A DNA stretch of 64,000 bases from Rhizobiaceae bacterium (GCA_017644105.1 JAEPMD010000009.1:39936-103935), one strand, 5' to 3'. Numbered from the stretch's first letter, positions 9,141 to 18,780 are shown. The notes: generated by a model not told the origin, from the sequence alone. Numbers and translations are program-made.

Positions 9141-9998
9141 ATGTCTGAAGCAAGCGTCGCGCTCCTTGGCGTTAAAGGTGGTCCAGCGATTAAACCAGGG
9201 TCCAATATGCCCTGCTCGCATCTCGTTAAACTCGCCGGCAAAAATATCGTCGTCGATGCCGGCCTTGGCGTTGCCCGCGGGATCTGTGATCAAGGTGTGG
9301 AACTGACTGAGATCGATATGATCATCATCACGCATTTGCATTCCGATCATTACCTGGAGCTTGGTCCGTTATTCCACACCGCTTGGACAGCAGGTTTAAA
9401 CAAGCCAATCAAAGTCGTTGGACCAAAAGGTTTGCAAGACTATTGGGATGGATTTCTTCTCTCGATGAAATTCGATATCGATCTGCGCATTGAAGATGAA
9501 GGCCGCTGTGATCTCTCTGAGCTCTTCGCTTATGAAGAGATCTACGAGGGTGAAATCTTTGGAAGTGATGACCTGACCGTCACCGCATTGAAAAACATCC
9601 ATCCGCCCATAGAGGAAAGCTATGCCATCCGCATTCAAACCAGCGAAAAATCCGTCACATTATCAGGTGATACAACCTATATGCCGGAATTGGCCGATTT
9701 TGCGAAAAGTTCAGACGTCTTGGTACATGAAGCATTGCTGTTAAAAGGGGTCGATGCATTATGTAAAAGCCTGGGTGTTAAAGATGATCGTTTGAAAAAT
9801 CATCTCTTACGAAGCCACACGACGGCCGGAGATGTGGGTAAAATCGCGTCAAAAGCTAAAATTAAGGCACTTGTGCTCAACCATCTTGTTCCCGGCGCTG
9901 ATCCAAGTATCACCGAGCAAGATTGGGTGGATGCGGTGCGCGAACATTGGCAAGGCGAATTACATATTGGCAGAGATGGGATGAAAATTGAGTTTTAA
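9141..9998 (+). CDS. MBL-fold metallo-hydrolase (RNase Z/arylsulfatase-like)
   Basis: A 285-residue metallo-beta-lactamase-fold enzyme. The metal-binding motif THLHSDH occupies residues 64-70. Further ligands are expected in SGDTTY (Asp) and in NHLVPG (His) near the C-terminus. The pattern resembles the RNase Z / phosphodiesterase branch, but no tRNase-specific exosite is evident. The reading frame is open upstream into the P450 gene; the ATG at 9141 is chosen because homology-like sequence (MSEASVALLG) begins there and an intergenic promoter would otherwise be lost. The phosphatase gene follows after 42 bases in the same direction. The substrate is unknown. Confidence 0.75.
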   Translation: MSEASVALLGVKGGPAIKPGSNMPCSHLVKLAGKNIVVDAGLGVARGICDQGVELTEIDMIIITHLHSDHYLELGPLFHTAWTAGLNKPIKVVGPKGLQDYWDGFLLSMKFDIDLRIEDEGRCDLSELFAYEEIYEGEIFGSDDLTVTALKNIHPPIEESYAIRIQTSEKSVTLSGDTTYMPELADFAKSSDVLVHEALLLKGVDALCKSLGVKDDRLKNHLLRSHTTAGDVGKIASKAKIKALVLNHLVPGADPSITEQDWVDAVREHWQGELHIGRDGMKIEF

Positions 9999-10040
9999 CC
10001 GCGTGAGATTATTCAAATTGACAGATTTACGGATGAAATC

Positions 10041-10781
10041 ATGAGCAATATTGCCCTTGGTGAATCTTATACGCCGGACGACACACGCATTTATGCAATT
10101 GGCGATGTGCATGGCTATCTCGATCTGTTGTTCAAGATCCATGATCTGATCTCTGACGATCTGGCACAAAACTCTATTAAACGTCATAAAATCATACATT
10201 TAGGCGATTATATTGATCGCGGACCAAACTCAAAAGGCTGCATTCAATATCTCATCAATCTGATGGCCAGCAATGAAAATGTGTCATGCCTAAAAGGCAA
10301 TCACGAAGAAAAGCTGATCCGGTTCTTGGATGATCCCATTGCCACTGCATATTCGTTTTTAACCTATGGCGGAGCCGAATGCGCTCTCTCCTACGGCGTT
10401 CAACCGGTACACATCGATGTCAGCAATAATGAAATGCTTGCCTTCCGAGATGAACTTTTACAATCCATACCGCGGTCGCATATCGAATTCATCAGTGAGT
10501 TGCTGTTTGGCCAGACTCTCGGTGACTATTTCTTCGCACATGCTGGCGTTCGACCGGGCGTTGCCATCGAAGAGCAAACCAATCATGATCTCATGACTAT
10601 TCGCAAAGATTTCATCTCCTATCATGGACTGTTCTCTAAGGTCATTGTGCATGGCCATACTCCGCATCACCCAATTGAGATCAAACAAAACCGCATCAAT
10701 GCTGATACTATGGCCTATGCCACACAAGAATTGACGGCCGTGGTGCTTGAAGACAATCAATATCGAATTTTGGCAACATGA
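10041..10781 (+). CDS. PPP-family serine/threonine phosphatase or metallophosphoesterase
   Basis: A 246-residue metallophosphoesterase with the full PPP signature: GDVHG (21-25), GDYIDRG (55-61), GNHE (86-89) and a later VHGHT motif. These bind two metal ions that activate water to attack phosphate esters. Bacterial relatives act on phosphoproteins or as diadenosine polyphosphate hydrolases. The stop codon overlaps the next start (ATGA), so the following DUF3291 gene is translationally coupled. Which substrate it uses cannot be decided from the sequence. Confidence 0.85.
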   Translation: MSNIALGESYTPDDTRIYAIGDVHGYLDLLFKIHDLISDDLAQNSIKRHKIIHLGDYIDRGPNSKGCIQYLINLMASNENVSCLKGNHEEKLIRFLDDPIATAYSFLTYGGAECALSYGVQPVHIDVSNNEMLAFRDELLQSIPRSHIEFISELLFGQTLGDYFFAHAGVRPGVAIEEQTNHDLMTIRKDFISYHGLFSKVIVHGHTPHHPIEIKQNRINADTMAYATQELTAVVLEDNQYRILAT

Positions 10782-11305
10782 AATTAGCGGTTTACACCTT
10801 CGGCATCTTCAAAGAGCCAGCTGATCATCCCTTAAATGACAGTTTCAGCGCCTATAATGATCCAATTTTTGCGCATGCGGATCAATTTGCTGGATTTATC
10901 ACAAGATCTGGCTATGCCAGTGATCCTGGCCCCTCACCTTGGGGCGATGAAATTTACCCGCGATTTTATGAGGAAAAAGGTGATGGCTGGTGCCCGGCAA
11001 CACTCTCCCTTTGGGAAGATTTAGAAAGCTTGTTTCATTTCACCTATTACGGCTTGCATGGCAAAGCGTTTAAACGCGGGCATGAATGGTTTACCGATGG
11101 TGATTGGCCACCCTTTGCGCTGTGGTGGATTGAAGATGATTTACAGCCACTCTGGCGGGATGGCGCCGAGCGGCTTGAATATTTGCACGACAATGGCGCA
11201 ACACCATTTGCATTTAATCTCAAGCAGCCATTTGATAAAAATGACCAGCCAACAAAACTCGACAAGTCGCGCATCAAAAAATTGCGCGAAGCGGTTTCAA
11301 GTTAA
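10778..11305 (+). CDS. DUF3291 family protein
   Basis: A 175-residue protein rich in Trp, Phe and acidic residues, with blocks such as YPRFYEEKGD, WEDLESLFHFTYYG and WFTDGDWPPFALWW. These match the DUF3291 family (PF11695), a ferredoxin-like-fold group of unknown function related in shape to small monooxygenase-like proteins. The start overlaps the stop of the phosphatase gene by four bases, so the two are probably made together. It ends nine bases before the convergent sufA gene. No catalytic residues can be named. Confidence 0.75.
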   Translation: MKLAVYTFGIFKEPADHPLNDSFSAYNDPIFAHADQFAGFITRSGYASDPGPSPWGDEIYPRFYEEKGDGWCPATLSLWEDLESLFHFTYYGLHGKAFKRGHEWFTDGDWPPFALWWIEDDLQPLWRDGAERLEYLHDNGATPFAFNLKQPFDKNDQPTKLDKSRIKKLREAVSS

Positions 11306-11314
11306 ATTTTTTGA

Positions 11315-11707
11315 TTATTCAGCGCGGATAACCGGCTCACCTTTTTCGGCCAAAGCAGCCAAATCAGCAGGTTTTAGCTCCACAGATTCGCCACAACCAC
11401 ATGCAGAAGTCTGGTTCGGATTATTAAAGACAAAGCCTGAACGCAGTTTCGTCACTTCAAAATCCATCTCTGTGCCAAGCAGGAACAAAGTTGCTTCGGG
11501 CGCTACAAAGACTTTTACACCATCGCGCTCGACCATATCGTCTTTTGGATTGGCTTCGACAGCGAGATCAACAGTATATTCCATGCCCGCGCAGCCACCT
11601 TTTTTAATGCCAACGCGAATGCCTTCAGGATTTTGATCCGAAGATGAGATAATGTCTTTGATGCGCTCAACAGCAGCATCGGTAAGTTTGACGACTTCAA
11701 AGCCCAT
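11315..11707 (-). CDS. sufA: A-type Fe-S assembly scaffold/carrier SufA (HesB/IscA family)
   Basis: A 130-residue A-type carrier that receives Fe-S clusters and passes them to target apoproteins. Conserved cysteines are Cys39 (GGCAG) and Cys103/Cys105 (SACGCGES), the classic three-cysteine set. The start chosen is the second of two adjacent ATGs, six bases after GGAG; a TTG further upstream overlaps that ribosome-binding site and is unlikely. It is the last gene of the SUF cluster, separated from sufT by about 240 bp, so it may have its own promoter. Confidence in the family is high; SufA rather than IscA is inferred from the neighbours. Confidence 0.9.
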   Translation of the reverse strand: MGFEVVKLTDAAVERIKDIISSSDQNPEGIRVGIKKGGCAGMEYTVDLAVEANPKDDMVERDGVKVFVAPEATLFLLGTEMDFEVTKLRSGFVFNNPNQTSACGCGESVELKPADLAALAEKGEPVIRAE

Positions 11708-11954
11708 CATATTCTCCAAAATAATCGGGTTAAAGGCCCGATATTCATCTATGAGATAATGTAATCACTGATACGTTAACAAACAAGTCTATATCTAGGA
11801 AATGATTACCCAAAATTAGACCATTGCAAGTTGGAAAAATCTTTGTATCAGCAACGCGACGATAATTTTAACTCAGACAAGGCGTGAGGCGCGAAGGAGC
11901 ACGATCGGTACTTTAAGCAACTCACAACACAGTCTGGTGTAAAAAGATCAAGCG
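11708..11954. other. intergenic gap sufT-sufA
   Basis: About 247 bp without a gene, AT-rich on the sufA side. The part at 11873-11935 is more GC-rich (it includes GGCGTGAGGCGCGAAGGAG) and looks unlike its surroundings, perhaps a dispersed repeat. No terminator or clear promoter could be assigned. Confidence 0.4.
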
Positions 11955-12359
11955 TTAATACCAACCAACGGCGATCTGCGCCTCTTCTGACATCCGATCA
12001 GGAGTCCAAGGTGGATCAAAGGTCATAGCAACTTCAACACCCGATACGCCTTCTACTGCGCTTACGGCATTTTCAACCCATCCCGGCATTTCGCCCGCAA
12101 CCGGACATCCCGGCGCAGTCAATGTCATTTCAATTTTAACCATGCGATCATCTTCAATATCAACGCGATAAATCAAACCGATTTCATAAATATCCGCTGG
12201 AATTTCAGGGTCATAAACGGTTTTGAGCGCTGCAACGATGTCATCAGTCATACGCGCCAATTCTTCGCGCGAAATCTCTGTGGCTGTAAACGTGCGATCC
12301 ACTTCGTTTGGACCTGTTTCAGCGTTCACATCATCATTTGCTTGATCTTCATTGCTCAT
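11955..12359 (-). CDS. sufT: SUF system protein SufT (DUF59/MIP18 family)
   Basis: A 134-residue protein with a DUF59 domain from about residue 35 onward: DPEIPADIYEIGLIY and the cysteine loop TAPGCPVAGEMPGW, then FDPPWTPDRMSEEA near the end. This pattern defines SufT/PaaD-like proteins that help mature Fe-S proteins. The first ~25 residues are acidic and low in complexity. The start is the second of two tandem ATGs, six bases after GGAG. It follows sufS closely, as in many alphaproteobacterial suf operons. Confidence 0.9.
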   Translation of the reverse strand: MSNEDQANDDVNAETGPNEVDRTFTATEISREELARMTDDIVAALKTVYDPEIPADIYEIGLIYRVDIEDDRMVKIEMTLTAPGCPVAGEMPGWVENAVSAVEGVSGVEVAMTFDPPWTPDRMSEEAQIAVGWY

Positions 12360-12371
12360 CATAAGCTCCAA

Positions 12372-13604
12372 TTATTCAAAAAATGCCCGCGCTTTATCAA
12401 GCGCTGCCACCAAAGCATCCACTTCCGCACGTGTATTATACATGCCAAATGAGGCACGGCATGTGGAGGTCACACCAAAACGGTTCAACAGCGGCTGCGC
12501 ACAATGAGTTCCTGCACGAACAGCAACACCGGAGCGGTCAATCACCATGGAAATATCATGGGCGTGCACCCCTTCAATTTCAAAGGATACAATTGCGCCT
12601 TTGCCCGGTGCATTACCCAAAATACGCAGAGAATTAATCCCGCTCATTTGGCTATGTGCATAGGCGACAAGATCCGCTTCATGTGCGGCAATTTTATCGC
12701 GGCCGATCTCATCCATATAATCAAGCGCAGCACCTAAACCAATGGCTTGCGCAATCGGCGGTGTGCCTGCTTCAAAGCGATGCGGCGGATCATTATAAGT
12801 GACATTATCTTCAGTCACATCCAAAATCATCTCACCACCACCCATAAATGGACGCATGGCACTCAAACGCTCTTTTTTACCGTAAAGAACACCGATACCA
12901 GACGGACCATAAAGTTTGTGACCGGTCATCACGAACCAATCGCAGTCTAAATCCTGCACATCAATCGGCATGTGCACGGCGCTTTGTGAACCATCGACCA
13001 AAACCGGAATACCGCGCTCCTTGGCGATCTGGCAAATTTCTTTGATCGGAACCACAGTGCCAAATGCGTTGGACATTTGCGTAATCGCAATCATCTTGGT
13101 TTTATCAGTGATACAGGCCTTAAAATCATCGAGATGGAACGCACCTTCTTCGTCAACGGGTGCCCAAACGACTTTAGCGCCATTGCGCTCACGCACAAAA
13201 TGCCAAGGCACAATATTCGAGTGGTGTTCCATAATTGAGATGAGGATCTCATCACCCTCGCCCAGCTCCATCAATCCATGACCATAAGCGACCGTATTGA
13301 TCGCTTCTGTCGAAGATTTGGTGAAGACAATATTGTCAACAGATGGCGCATTTAAGAAACTACGCACTTTCTCGCGCGCAGCTTCATAAGCATCTGTTGC
13401 CGCATTGGACATGAAATGTAAGCCACGATGCACATTCGCATATTCATTTTCATAAACATGCGTGATCGCATCGATCACCGCTTTTGGCTTTTGTGCTGAT
13501 GCGCCATTATCTAAGTAAACCAGCGGTTTACCGTAAACTTCTTTCGATAGGATTGGAAAATCCGCCCGAATAGCATCAACATCATAGCCGTTCATATTAG
13601 CCAT
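12372..13604 (-). CDS. sufS: cysteine desulfurase SufS
   Basis: A 410-residue PLP enzyme that removes sulfur from L-cysteine and feeds the SufBCD scaffold. The PLP lysine is Lys230 (TGHKLYGPSGIG) and the persulfide cysteine Cys368 is in RAGTHCAQP, the class II (SufS/CsdA) type. The reading frame is open further upstream inside sufD; the start at 13604 (MANMNGYD) overlaps the sufD stop by eight bases, suggesting coupling, and gives the normal family length. An ATG nine bases later is an alternative. A second, class I desulfurase heads the same operon. Confidence 0.93.
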   Translation of the reverse strand: MANMNGYDVDAIRADFPILSKEVYGKPLVYLDNGASAQKPKAVIDAITHVYENEYANVHRGLHFMSNAATDAYEAAREKVRSFLNAPSVDNIVFTKSSTEAINTVAYGHGLMELGEGDEILISIMEHHSNIVPWHFVRERNGAKVVWAPVDEEGAFHLDDFKACITDKTKMIAITQMSNAFGTVVPIKEICQIAKERGIPVLVDGSQSAVHMPIDVQDLDCDWFVMTGHKLYGPSGIGVLYGKKERLSAMRPFMGGGEMILDVTEDNVTYNDPPHRFEAGTPPIAQAIGLGAALDYMDEIGRDKIAAHEADLVAYAHSQMSGINSLRILGNAPGKGAIVSFEIEGVHAHDISMVIDRSGVAVRAGTHCAQPLLNRFGVTSTCRASFGMYNTRAEVDALVAALDKARAFFE

Positions 13605-14877
13605 TTTTCTGCAACCAGTCTGAGATAATGTCTTCAAGAGCGTCAACAATGGCTTCATCTTCAAGGTCTTCAACAACCTCGGCCACAAAACCTTTGACCA
13701 GCAATCCACGAGCAGATTTTTCGCTCACACCACGCGCCATTAAATAGAACAAATGCGCAGGATCAATATCAGCAACCGTTGCACCATGCGCACAGATCAC
13801 GTCATCAGCGAAAATTTCAAGCTCAGGCTTGGCGGAAAAATCAGCGTCATCTGATAAAAGCAATGTGTTACACGCCATTTGCGCATCAGTTTTCTGCGCA
13901 ATTTGCGCAACTTTGATCTGACCTTGGAACACGCCTTTGGCTTTATCAAAGACAACATTGCGGAATGTTTCATTCGACGTTGTGTTGGGCACATTATGAC
14001 CAAGCTTAAGTGTCACATCCGTATGCGAATTGCCACCAAGCAAGTTAACACCGCGTAGGACCAAATCTGCATTTGAACCTTTTACATCCGCAACGATTTC
14101 CTGGCGAACAAGCTTGCCGCCGGCATTCACAACATAAAGCTCAAGTTTTGCGTCTTCTGCCAGTTCAATATTAACCTGACCAAGATGTGTTGCCTGCTCA
14201 TTTTGCGCCTGAACGATGATCCAGCGCGCTTGCGCACCCTTACCAACGCTGACATGGCTGACTGAACTCACCAAAACTTCAGCATCATCAGATGCAAGGT
14301 GACGCTCGATCAATGTGGCGCTTGAATTCTCACCAAAAACAACAGGCGTACGCGAATGCGCTTGTTCACCGCTTTGCACAAATTGAAGTTCAATTGGTGT
14401 TTCAATTTCAGCATCAGCGGCAATCTCGATCTGATAACCATCAGACACAAATGCACCATTTAGCTGTCCAATCGCATCGTCAAGTTCTGTGTCCGCGAAA
14501 TGTAAATCTGCGCCACCATCAGCTAAAGCGTCTTTAAAACTTGAAACGCTTACACCTTCCGGCAAACCATCGATTTCCTCAGCAATTTGACCATTAAGGA
14601 TCGAAAGAACTTTTGCGTTTTCAACAAGACCCGCTTGTAGTGTAGCATCTTCACTTGCAGCGCCTGCAGGAACCGAACCCAATAAGCGGCGAAGATCCGT
14701 ATAATGCCATGCTTCAACGCGGCGCGTTGGCAGGCCGTTTTTCATCAGCGCGTCAAACATCTTATCGCGCCCTTGAACAACAGCAGGTGAACCTGGAAGG
14801 CTACCAAGCGCGTTTAAAAAATGCTCTGACAGTGCTTCTTCGGCTGCAGTTTTAACAATTTTACTCTGAACGTTCAT
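13597..14877 (-). CDS. sufD: Fe-S cluster assembly protein SufD
   Basis: A 426-residue SufD subunit of the SufBC2D scaffold on which Fe-S clusters are built. The N-terminal helical part (LPTRRVEAWHYTDLR near residue 55) is followed by a right-handed beta-helix. The conserved C-terminal region contains CAHGATVADID and FYLMARGV, the SufB/SufD core signature. The ATG at 14877 is preceded by TAGGAGAT. It follows sufC by about 50 bases and its stop overlaps the start of sufS. Confidence 0.93.
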   Translation of the reverse strand: MNVQSKIVKTAAEEALSEHFLNALGSLPGSPAVVQGRDKMFDALMKNGLPTRRVEAWHYTDLRRLLGSVPAGAASEDATLQAGLVENAKVLSILNGQIAEEIDGLPEGVSVSSFKDALADGGADLHFADTELDDAIGQLNGAFVSDGYQIEIAADAEIETPIELQFVQSGEQAHSRTPVVFGENSSATLIERHLASDDAEVLVSSVSHVSVGKGAQARWIIVQAQNEQATHLGQVNIELAEDAKLELYVVNAGGKLVRQEIVADVKGSNADLVLRGVNLLGGNSHTDVTLKLGHNVPNTTSNETFRNVVFDKAKGVFQGQIKVAQIAQKTDAQMACNTLLLSDDADFSAKPELEIFADDVICAHGATVADIDPAHLFYLMARGVSEKSARGLLVKGFVAEVVEDLEDEAIVDALEDIISDWLQKNG

Positions 14878-14926
14878 CAGATATCTCCTAAGAGGTGAAT
14901 TGGAATGCTTAAATCGATAATCTGAT

Positions 14927-15682
14927 TTAAGCAGCAGCCTCGATTACGTTTGCGTAGCCATTTTCTTCAAGCTCAAGCGCCAAAGATTTATCACCAGATT
15001 TGATCACTTGGCCTTTGTAAAGAACATGCACGCTATCTGGCACAATGTGCTCCAACAAACGCTGGTAGTGGGTGATTACAACAACTGCACGCTTTGGATC
15101 ACGCAAGGCGTTCACACCGTCAGAAACGATTTTCAACGCATCGATATCAAGGCCTGAATCTGTTTCGTCCAACACGCAAAGCTGAGGCTCAAGAAGTTTC
15201 ATTTGCAAGATTTCTGCGCGTTTCTTTTCACCACCAGAGAAACCAACATTTAGTGGGCGCTTCAGCATCGCCATATCGATCTTCAGATCACCAGCAGCTT
15301 CTTTAACTTTGCGAATGAAATCAGGAATAGAAAGCTCTTCTTCACCGCGCGCTTTACGCTGCTCGTTCATTGCTGTTTTCAAAAATTCCATTGTCGCAAC
15401 ACCTGGAATTTCAACAGGATATTGGAACGCCAAGAATACGCCACTTGCGGCACGTTCTGATGGATCCATTTCAAGCACAGATTCGCCGTTATAAATAATG
15501 TCACCTGATGTGACTTCATAATCTTCGCGACCGGCAAGGATATAGGACAAAGTTGATTTACCAGAACCGTTTGGTCCCATAATGGCAGCAACTTCGCCCG
15601 CTTCGACTTTCAGATTAAGACCGCGAATAATCTCGGTATCGGTGTCTGCGATTTTCGCATGTAGGTCTCTAATTTCTAACAT
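14927..15682 (-). CDS. sufC: Fe-S assembly ATPase SufC
   Basis: A 251-residue ABC-type ATPase without membrane partner, which drives conformational change of SufB-SufD. Walker A GPNGSGKS is at 36-43, the signature motif SGGEKK at 149-154 and Walker B with LDETDSGLD near 171-179. The spacing and the ETDSGLD switch are typical of SufC rather than of transporters. It lies downstream of the 54-residue membrane protein gene, after a gap of about 67 bases. Confidence 0.95.
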   Translation of the reverse strand: MLEIRDLHAKIADTDTEIIRGLNLKVEAGEVAAIMGPNGSGKSTLSYILAGREDYEVTSGDIIYNGESVLEMDPSERAASGVFLAFQYPVEIPGVATMEFLKTAMNEQRKARGEEELSIPDFIRKVKEAAGDLKIDMAMLKRPLNVGFSGGEKKRAEILQMKLLEPQLCVLDETDSGLDIDALKIVSDGVNALRDPKRAVVVITHYQRLLEHIVPDSVHVLYKGQVIKSGDKSLALELEENGYANVIEAAA

Positions 15683-15749
15683 TTTTATCTCACTTTATAC
15701 GCTGAATTCAGCTCAATTTATAATCGGATCGATAACTCAAAATCCGTGA

Positions 15750-15914
15750 TTAATAACCCATCATTGTCTTCGCTAAAGGGAAGAGGCTTGCTGCAATGAT
15801 GCCAACTGCTGCTCCGACGATGATCCTCGTCGTTCGTCCGCCAAATAACGGTGCCAGCAGCGCTGAAAGCGCTCCACAAATAGCTGCGTACCAAGCAATA
15901 GCTGTCAAATCCAT
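15750..15914 (-). CDS. 54-residue two-helix membrane protein inside the suf operon
   Basis: A small open frame of 54 codons in the sufB-sufC gap. Its ATG overlaps the sufB stop by one base (TAATG), a classic coupling arrangement, and the sufB 3' end supplies GGAGGGG-like bases upstream. The product is almost wholly hydrophobic: helix one about residues 4-24 (AIAWYAAICGALSALLAPLF), a GGRTTR turn, and helix two about residues 31-50 (IIVGAAVGIIAASLFPLA). This glycine/alanine-rich hairpin looks like a real inner-membrane protein and not chance. No family is recognised. Being made with SufBCD suggests a link to Fe-S assembly or iron stress, which is inference. Confidence 0.7.
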   Translation of the reverse strand: MDLTAIAWYAAICGALSALLAPLFGGRTTRIIVGAAVGIIAASLFPLAKTMMGY

Positions 15915-17383
15915 TAGCCCACACTCCCCTCCAGTGAAATTCCAATTAACTTTTGTGCCTCAACGGCAAATTCCATCGGCAATTCCTGAATGACTTCCTT
16001 CACAAAGCCATTAACAATCAAGGCAATTGCCTCCTCTTCAGGAATGCCGCGCGCTAAGCAATAGAACAACTGATCTTCTGATATCTTAGACGTTGTTGCT
16101 TCATGTTCAAATTGTGCAGATGCATTTTTGGCCTCAATATAAGGCACGGTATGTGCACCACATTGATCACCAATGAGAAGAGAATCACATTGTGTAAAGT
16201 TTCGTGCATTCGCAGCTTTGCGATGCGCTGAAACTTGGCCACGATAGGTGTTTTGCGACACGCCGGCAGAGATCCCTTTTGAAATGATGCGAGACGATGT
16301 GTCTTTACCCAAATGGATCATCTTTGTGCCAGAATCAACTTGCTGGTGACCATTGGAAACTGCAATCGAATAAAACTCACCACGAGATCCATCACCACGC
16401 AAAATGCATGACGGATATTTCCAAGTGATCGCAGAACCTGTTTCTACCTGTGTCCAGGAGATTTTCGAGTTCTTACCGCGACAATCACCACGTTTGGTCA
16501 CAAAGTTATAGATACCGCCATTGCCGTCTTTATCACCTGGGTACCAGTTTTGAACGGTCGAATATTTAATCTCGGCATCATCCAAAGTAACGAGTTCCAC
16601 AACAGCAGCATGAAGTTGGTTCTCATCGCGTTGTGGTGCTGTACACCCTTCAAGGTAAGACACATAAGCCTCATCTTCAGCGATGATCAGCGTACGCTCG
16701 AACTGGCCTGTATTTTCCTCATTGATGCGGAAATAAGTCGATAATTCCATTGGGCAACGCACACCCTTTGGCACAAACACAAAAGAACCATCGGTAAACA
16801 CTGCAGAGTTTAGCGTCGCATAATAATTGTCTGTAACCGGAACAACGGAGCCCAGATATTTCTGAACAAGCTCAGGATATTCGCGAATAGCTTCTGAGAT
16901 CGACATGAAGATCACACCCGCTTTGGCGAGTTCTTCTTTAAATGTCGTCACCACAGATACACTGTCAAACACAGCATCAACGGCGATCTTGCGCTGTTTC
17001 ACACCGGCAAGCACTTCCTGTTCGCTGAGCGGAATACCTAGCTTTTCGTAAGTACGAAGCAATTCAGGATCAACGTCTTCAAGCGTCATCGGGCCATCTT
17101 GGCCTTTAGGCGCTGCATAGTAATAGATGTCGTTGAAATCTATCTTTGGATAGTACACACGCGCCCAATCCGGCTCATCCATAGTCAACCAACGCTCATA
17201 AGCTGCCAAACGCCAATCAAGCATCCATTGCGGCTCGTCCTTTTTGGCAGAAATGAAGCGAATAATATCTTCATTCAGGCCTTTAGGAGCCTTTTCAACT
17301 TCAATCTCGGTCTCAAACCCGTATTTATATTGGTCAACATCAATTTGTTTGACCTGATCGATTGTTTCCTGCACCGCTGGCAT
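15914..17383 (-). CDS. sufB: Fe-S cluster assembly protein SufB
   Basis: A 489-residue SufB scaffold subunit that accepts persulfide sulfur and holds the nascent cluster. Recognisable blocks are [19 protein letters not shown], the EGCTAP motif, the C-terminal [13 protein letters not shown] segment and [13 protein letters not shown]. The ATG is preceded by GAGGAG. It is the second gene of the operon, after the class I desulfurase (about 96 bases apart), and is coupled to the downstream small membrane protein gene. Confidence 0.95.
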   Translation of the reverse strand: MPAVQETIDQVKQIDVDQYKYGFETEIEVEKAPKGLNEDIIRFISAKKDEPQWMLDWRLAAYERWLTMDEPDWARVYYPKIDFNDIYYYAAPKGQDGPMTLEDVDPELLRTYEKLGIPLSEQEVLAGVKQRKIAVDAVFDSVSVVTTFKEELAKAGVIFMSISEAIREYPELVQKYLGSVVPVTDNYYATLNSAVFTDGSFVFVPKGVRCPMELSTYFRINEENTGQFERTLIIAEDEAYVSYLEGCTAPQRDENQLHAAVVELVTLDDAEIKYSTVQNWYPGDKDGNGGIYNFVTKRGDCRGKNSKISWTQVETGSAITWKYPSCILRGDGSRGEFYSIAVSNGHQQVDSGTKMIHLGKDTSSRIISKGISAGVSQNTYRGQVSAHRKAANARNFTQCDSLLIGDQCGAHTVPYIEAKNASAQFEHEATTSKISEDQLFYCLARGIPEEEAIALIVNGFVKEVIQELPMEFAVEAQKLIGISLEGSVG

Positions 17384-17479
17384 GGAATACTCCTCTATTC
17401 ACAAGTCTACGTCACCCCAATAGTTCGTGTAGACTTGTCGTTATTGCTCAAGACATCCGCCTTGAATGATATCTAGCCA

Positions 17480-18652
17480 CTAAGAAGCCGCTAATTCTTC
17501 TGACTGGCGCGCTAAACGCCTTTCATTCATTTTTTCAAACACTTGCAAAAATCGTTCGAGATCCTCATCCGTCGTCTGAGGGCCCATACTCACGCGCAGT
17601 GCTCCTGATTTTGAATCTGCTTTCATGGCCACTAAAACGTGGCTTTCACTCACTTTACCTGACGAGCAAGCTGAACCAGATGAGGCTGCAATTCCCTCCA
17701 TATCAAAAGCAATTTGCATGGTCTCTGATTTCATCCCCTGCAAGGTAAAGCACGTCGTGTTTGCTATACGTTCAACACCCTTGCCATGGATCACCAAATC
17801 AGATGCTAAATTTTGCATTTTTTGCTCTAATTGATCACGTTTGTTTCCAATTTCTTGAAACACATGTAGGTTCTTTAAAGCAATTTCACAAGCAGCACCA
17901 AAGCCACTTATCCCAATTAAATTTTCAGTGCCCGCGCGATGACCTTTTTCATGTCCGCCACCGATAATGAGCGGCGATGGCATGAGGATCTCACCTTTTG
18001 AGATAATCGCGCCAACTCCCTTCGGCCCGCCAATTTTGTGCGAGGATACAATGACGAAATCTACATCCAAGTCTGACATCGACAAAGTGCGCCGACCCAG
18101 CATTTGTACCGCGTCAATCACAATCAATGCATTGTATTGACGCGCGATGGTCGCTGCTTCTGCGATAGGTTGAACAACACCCGTTTCGCTGTTGACTACT
18201 TGAAGCGCCAACATTGGTAAACCGTCAGACTGATCATGATCTGACAGGTTTGTCTCCAACGCATCGAGATCAATGCGTCCATCGTGATCGACATCGATAA
18301 TCACAACATCATCTTTCACAAAGCGCCCACCGGACAAAATGCATGGATGTTCGACCGCTGAGACATAAAGCTTTGAAACTTTAAGATCAGAGCGCCCCAT
18401 CTTGTAATGCGGTGTTAAAAGATGTGTGGAAGCTTCCGTTGCACCTGACGTGAAGGTGATATGTGCTGCATCAGCTGAAGTTAATCGGGCCAAATTATCT
18501 CGCGCGGAGTTAATGATTCTCCGCGCATTTTGACCTTCTTTATGAACTGAGGACGGATTTCCAAGCTCGTCCATAGACAACAACATAGCCTCACGCGCTG
18601 CATCCAACAGCGGCGCGGTGGCGTTGTAATCCATGTAAACCCGTCTATGCAT
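17480..18652 (-). CDS. class I cysteine desulfurase (NifS/IscS-like), first gene of the suf operon
   Basis: A 390-residue PLP-dependent desulfurase. MDYNATAP at the N-terminus, SSHKIGGPKG with Lys206 and the mobile loop SGSACSSGK with Cys329 identify a class I NifS/IscS-like enzyme, distinct from SufS downstream. Alphaproteobacterial suf operons often begin with such a gene; it may supply sulfur to SUF or to tRNA thiolation. The stop is TAG. Upstream lies a palindromic candidate operator. A linked Rrf2-type regulator (IscR/RirA) is not present in the window. Confidence 0.88.
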   Translation of the reverse strand: MHRRVYMDYNATAPLLDAAREAMLLSMDELGNPSSVHKEGQNARRIINSARDNLARLTSADAAHITFTSGATEASTHLLTPHYKMGRSDLKVSKLYVSAVEHPCILSGGRFVKDDVVIIDVDHDGRIDLDALETNLSDHDQSDGLPMLALQVVNSETGVVQPIAEAATIARQYNALIVIDAVQMLGRRTLSMSDLDVDFVIVSSHKIGGPKGVGAIISKGEILMPSPLIIGGGHEKGHRAGTENLIGISGFGAACEIALKNLHVFQEIGNKRDQLEQKMQNLASDLVIHGKGVERIANTTCFTLQGMKSETMQIAFDMEGIAASSGSACSSGKVSESHVLVAMKADSKSGALRVSMGPQTTDEDLERFLQVFEKMNERRLARQSEELAAS

Positions 18653-18780
18653 CGTTAAATTTCAACCTTTTTTCAAGCAATTTCAATTTCATGTCGTTTA
18701 TGCTTGAATTTTCAACCCCGCTTGGCTTATGAAGCTTCGACAATTAAATATCACGCACCAAAAGCTACTTTTGAATAATT

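Noticed and set aside
7813-10040. P450, MBL and phosphatase genes as a biosynthetic gene cluster
   Set aside because: No core synthase or transporter is present, and the genes are divergent.
11873-11935. A GC-rich segment between sufT and sufA as a mobile repeat
   Set aside because: No second copy was seen in the window and no terminal repeats or target duplication can be identified.
15718-15945. A 75-codon minus-strand frame between sufB and sufC
   Set aside because: It is in a different frame from the coupled 54-residue protein, overlaps the sufB end and has a composition without helices or motifs; the 54-residue frame explains the region better.
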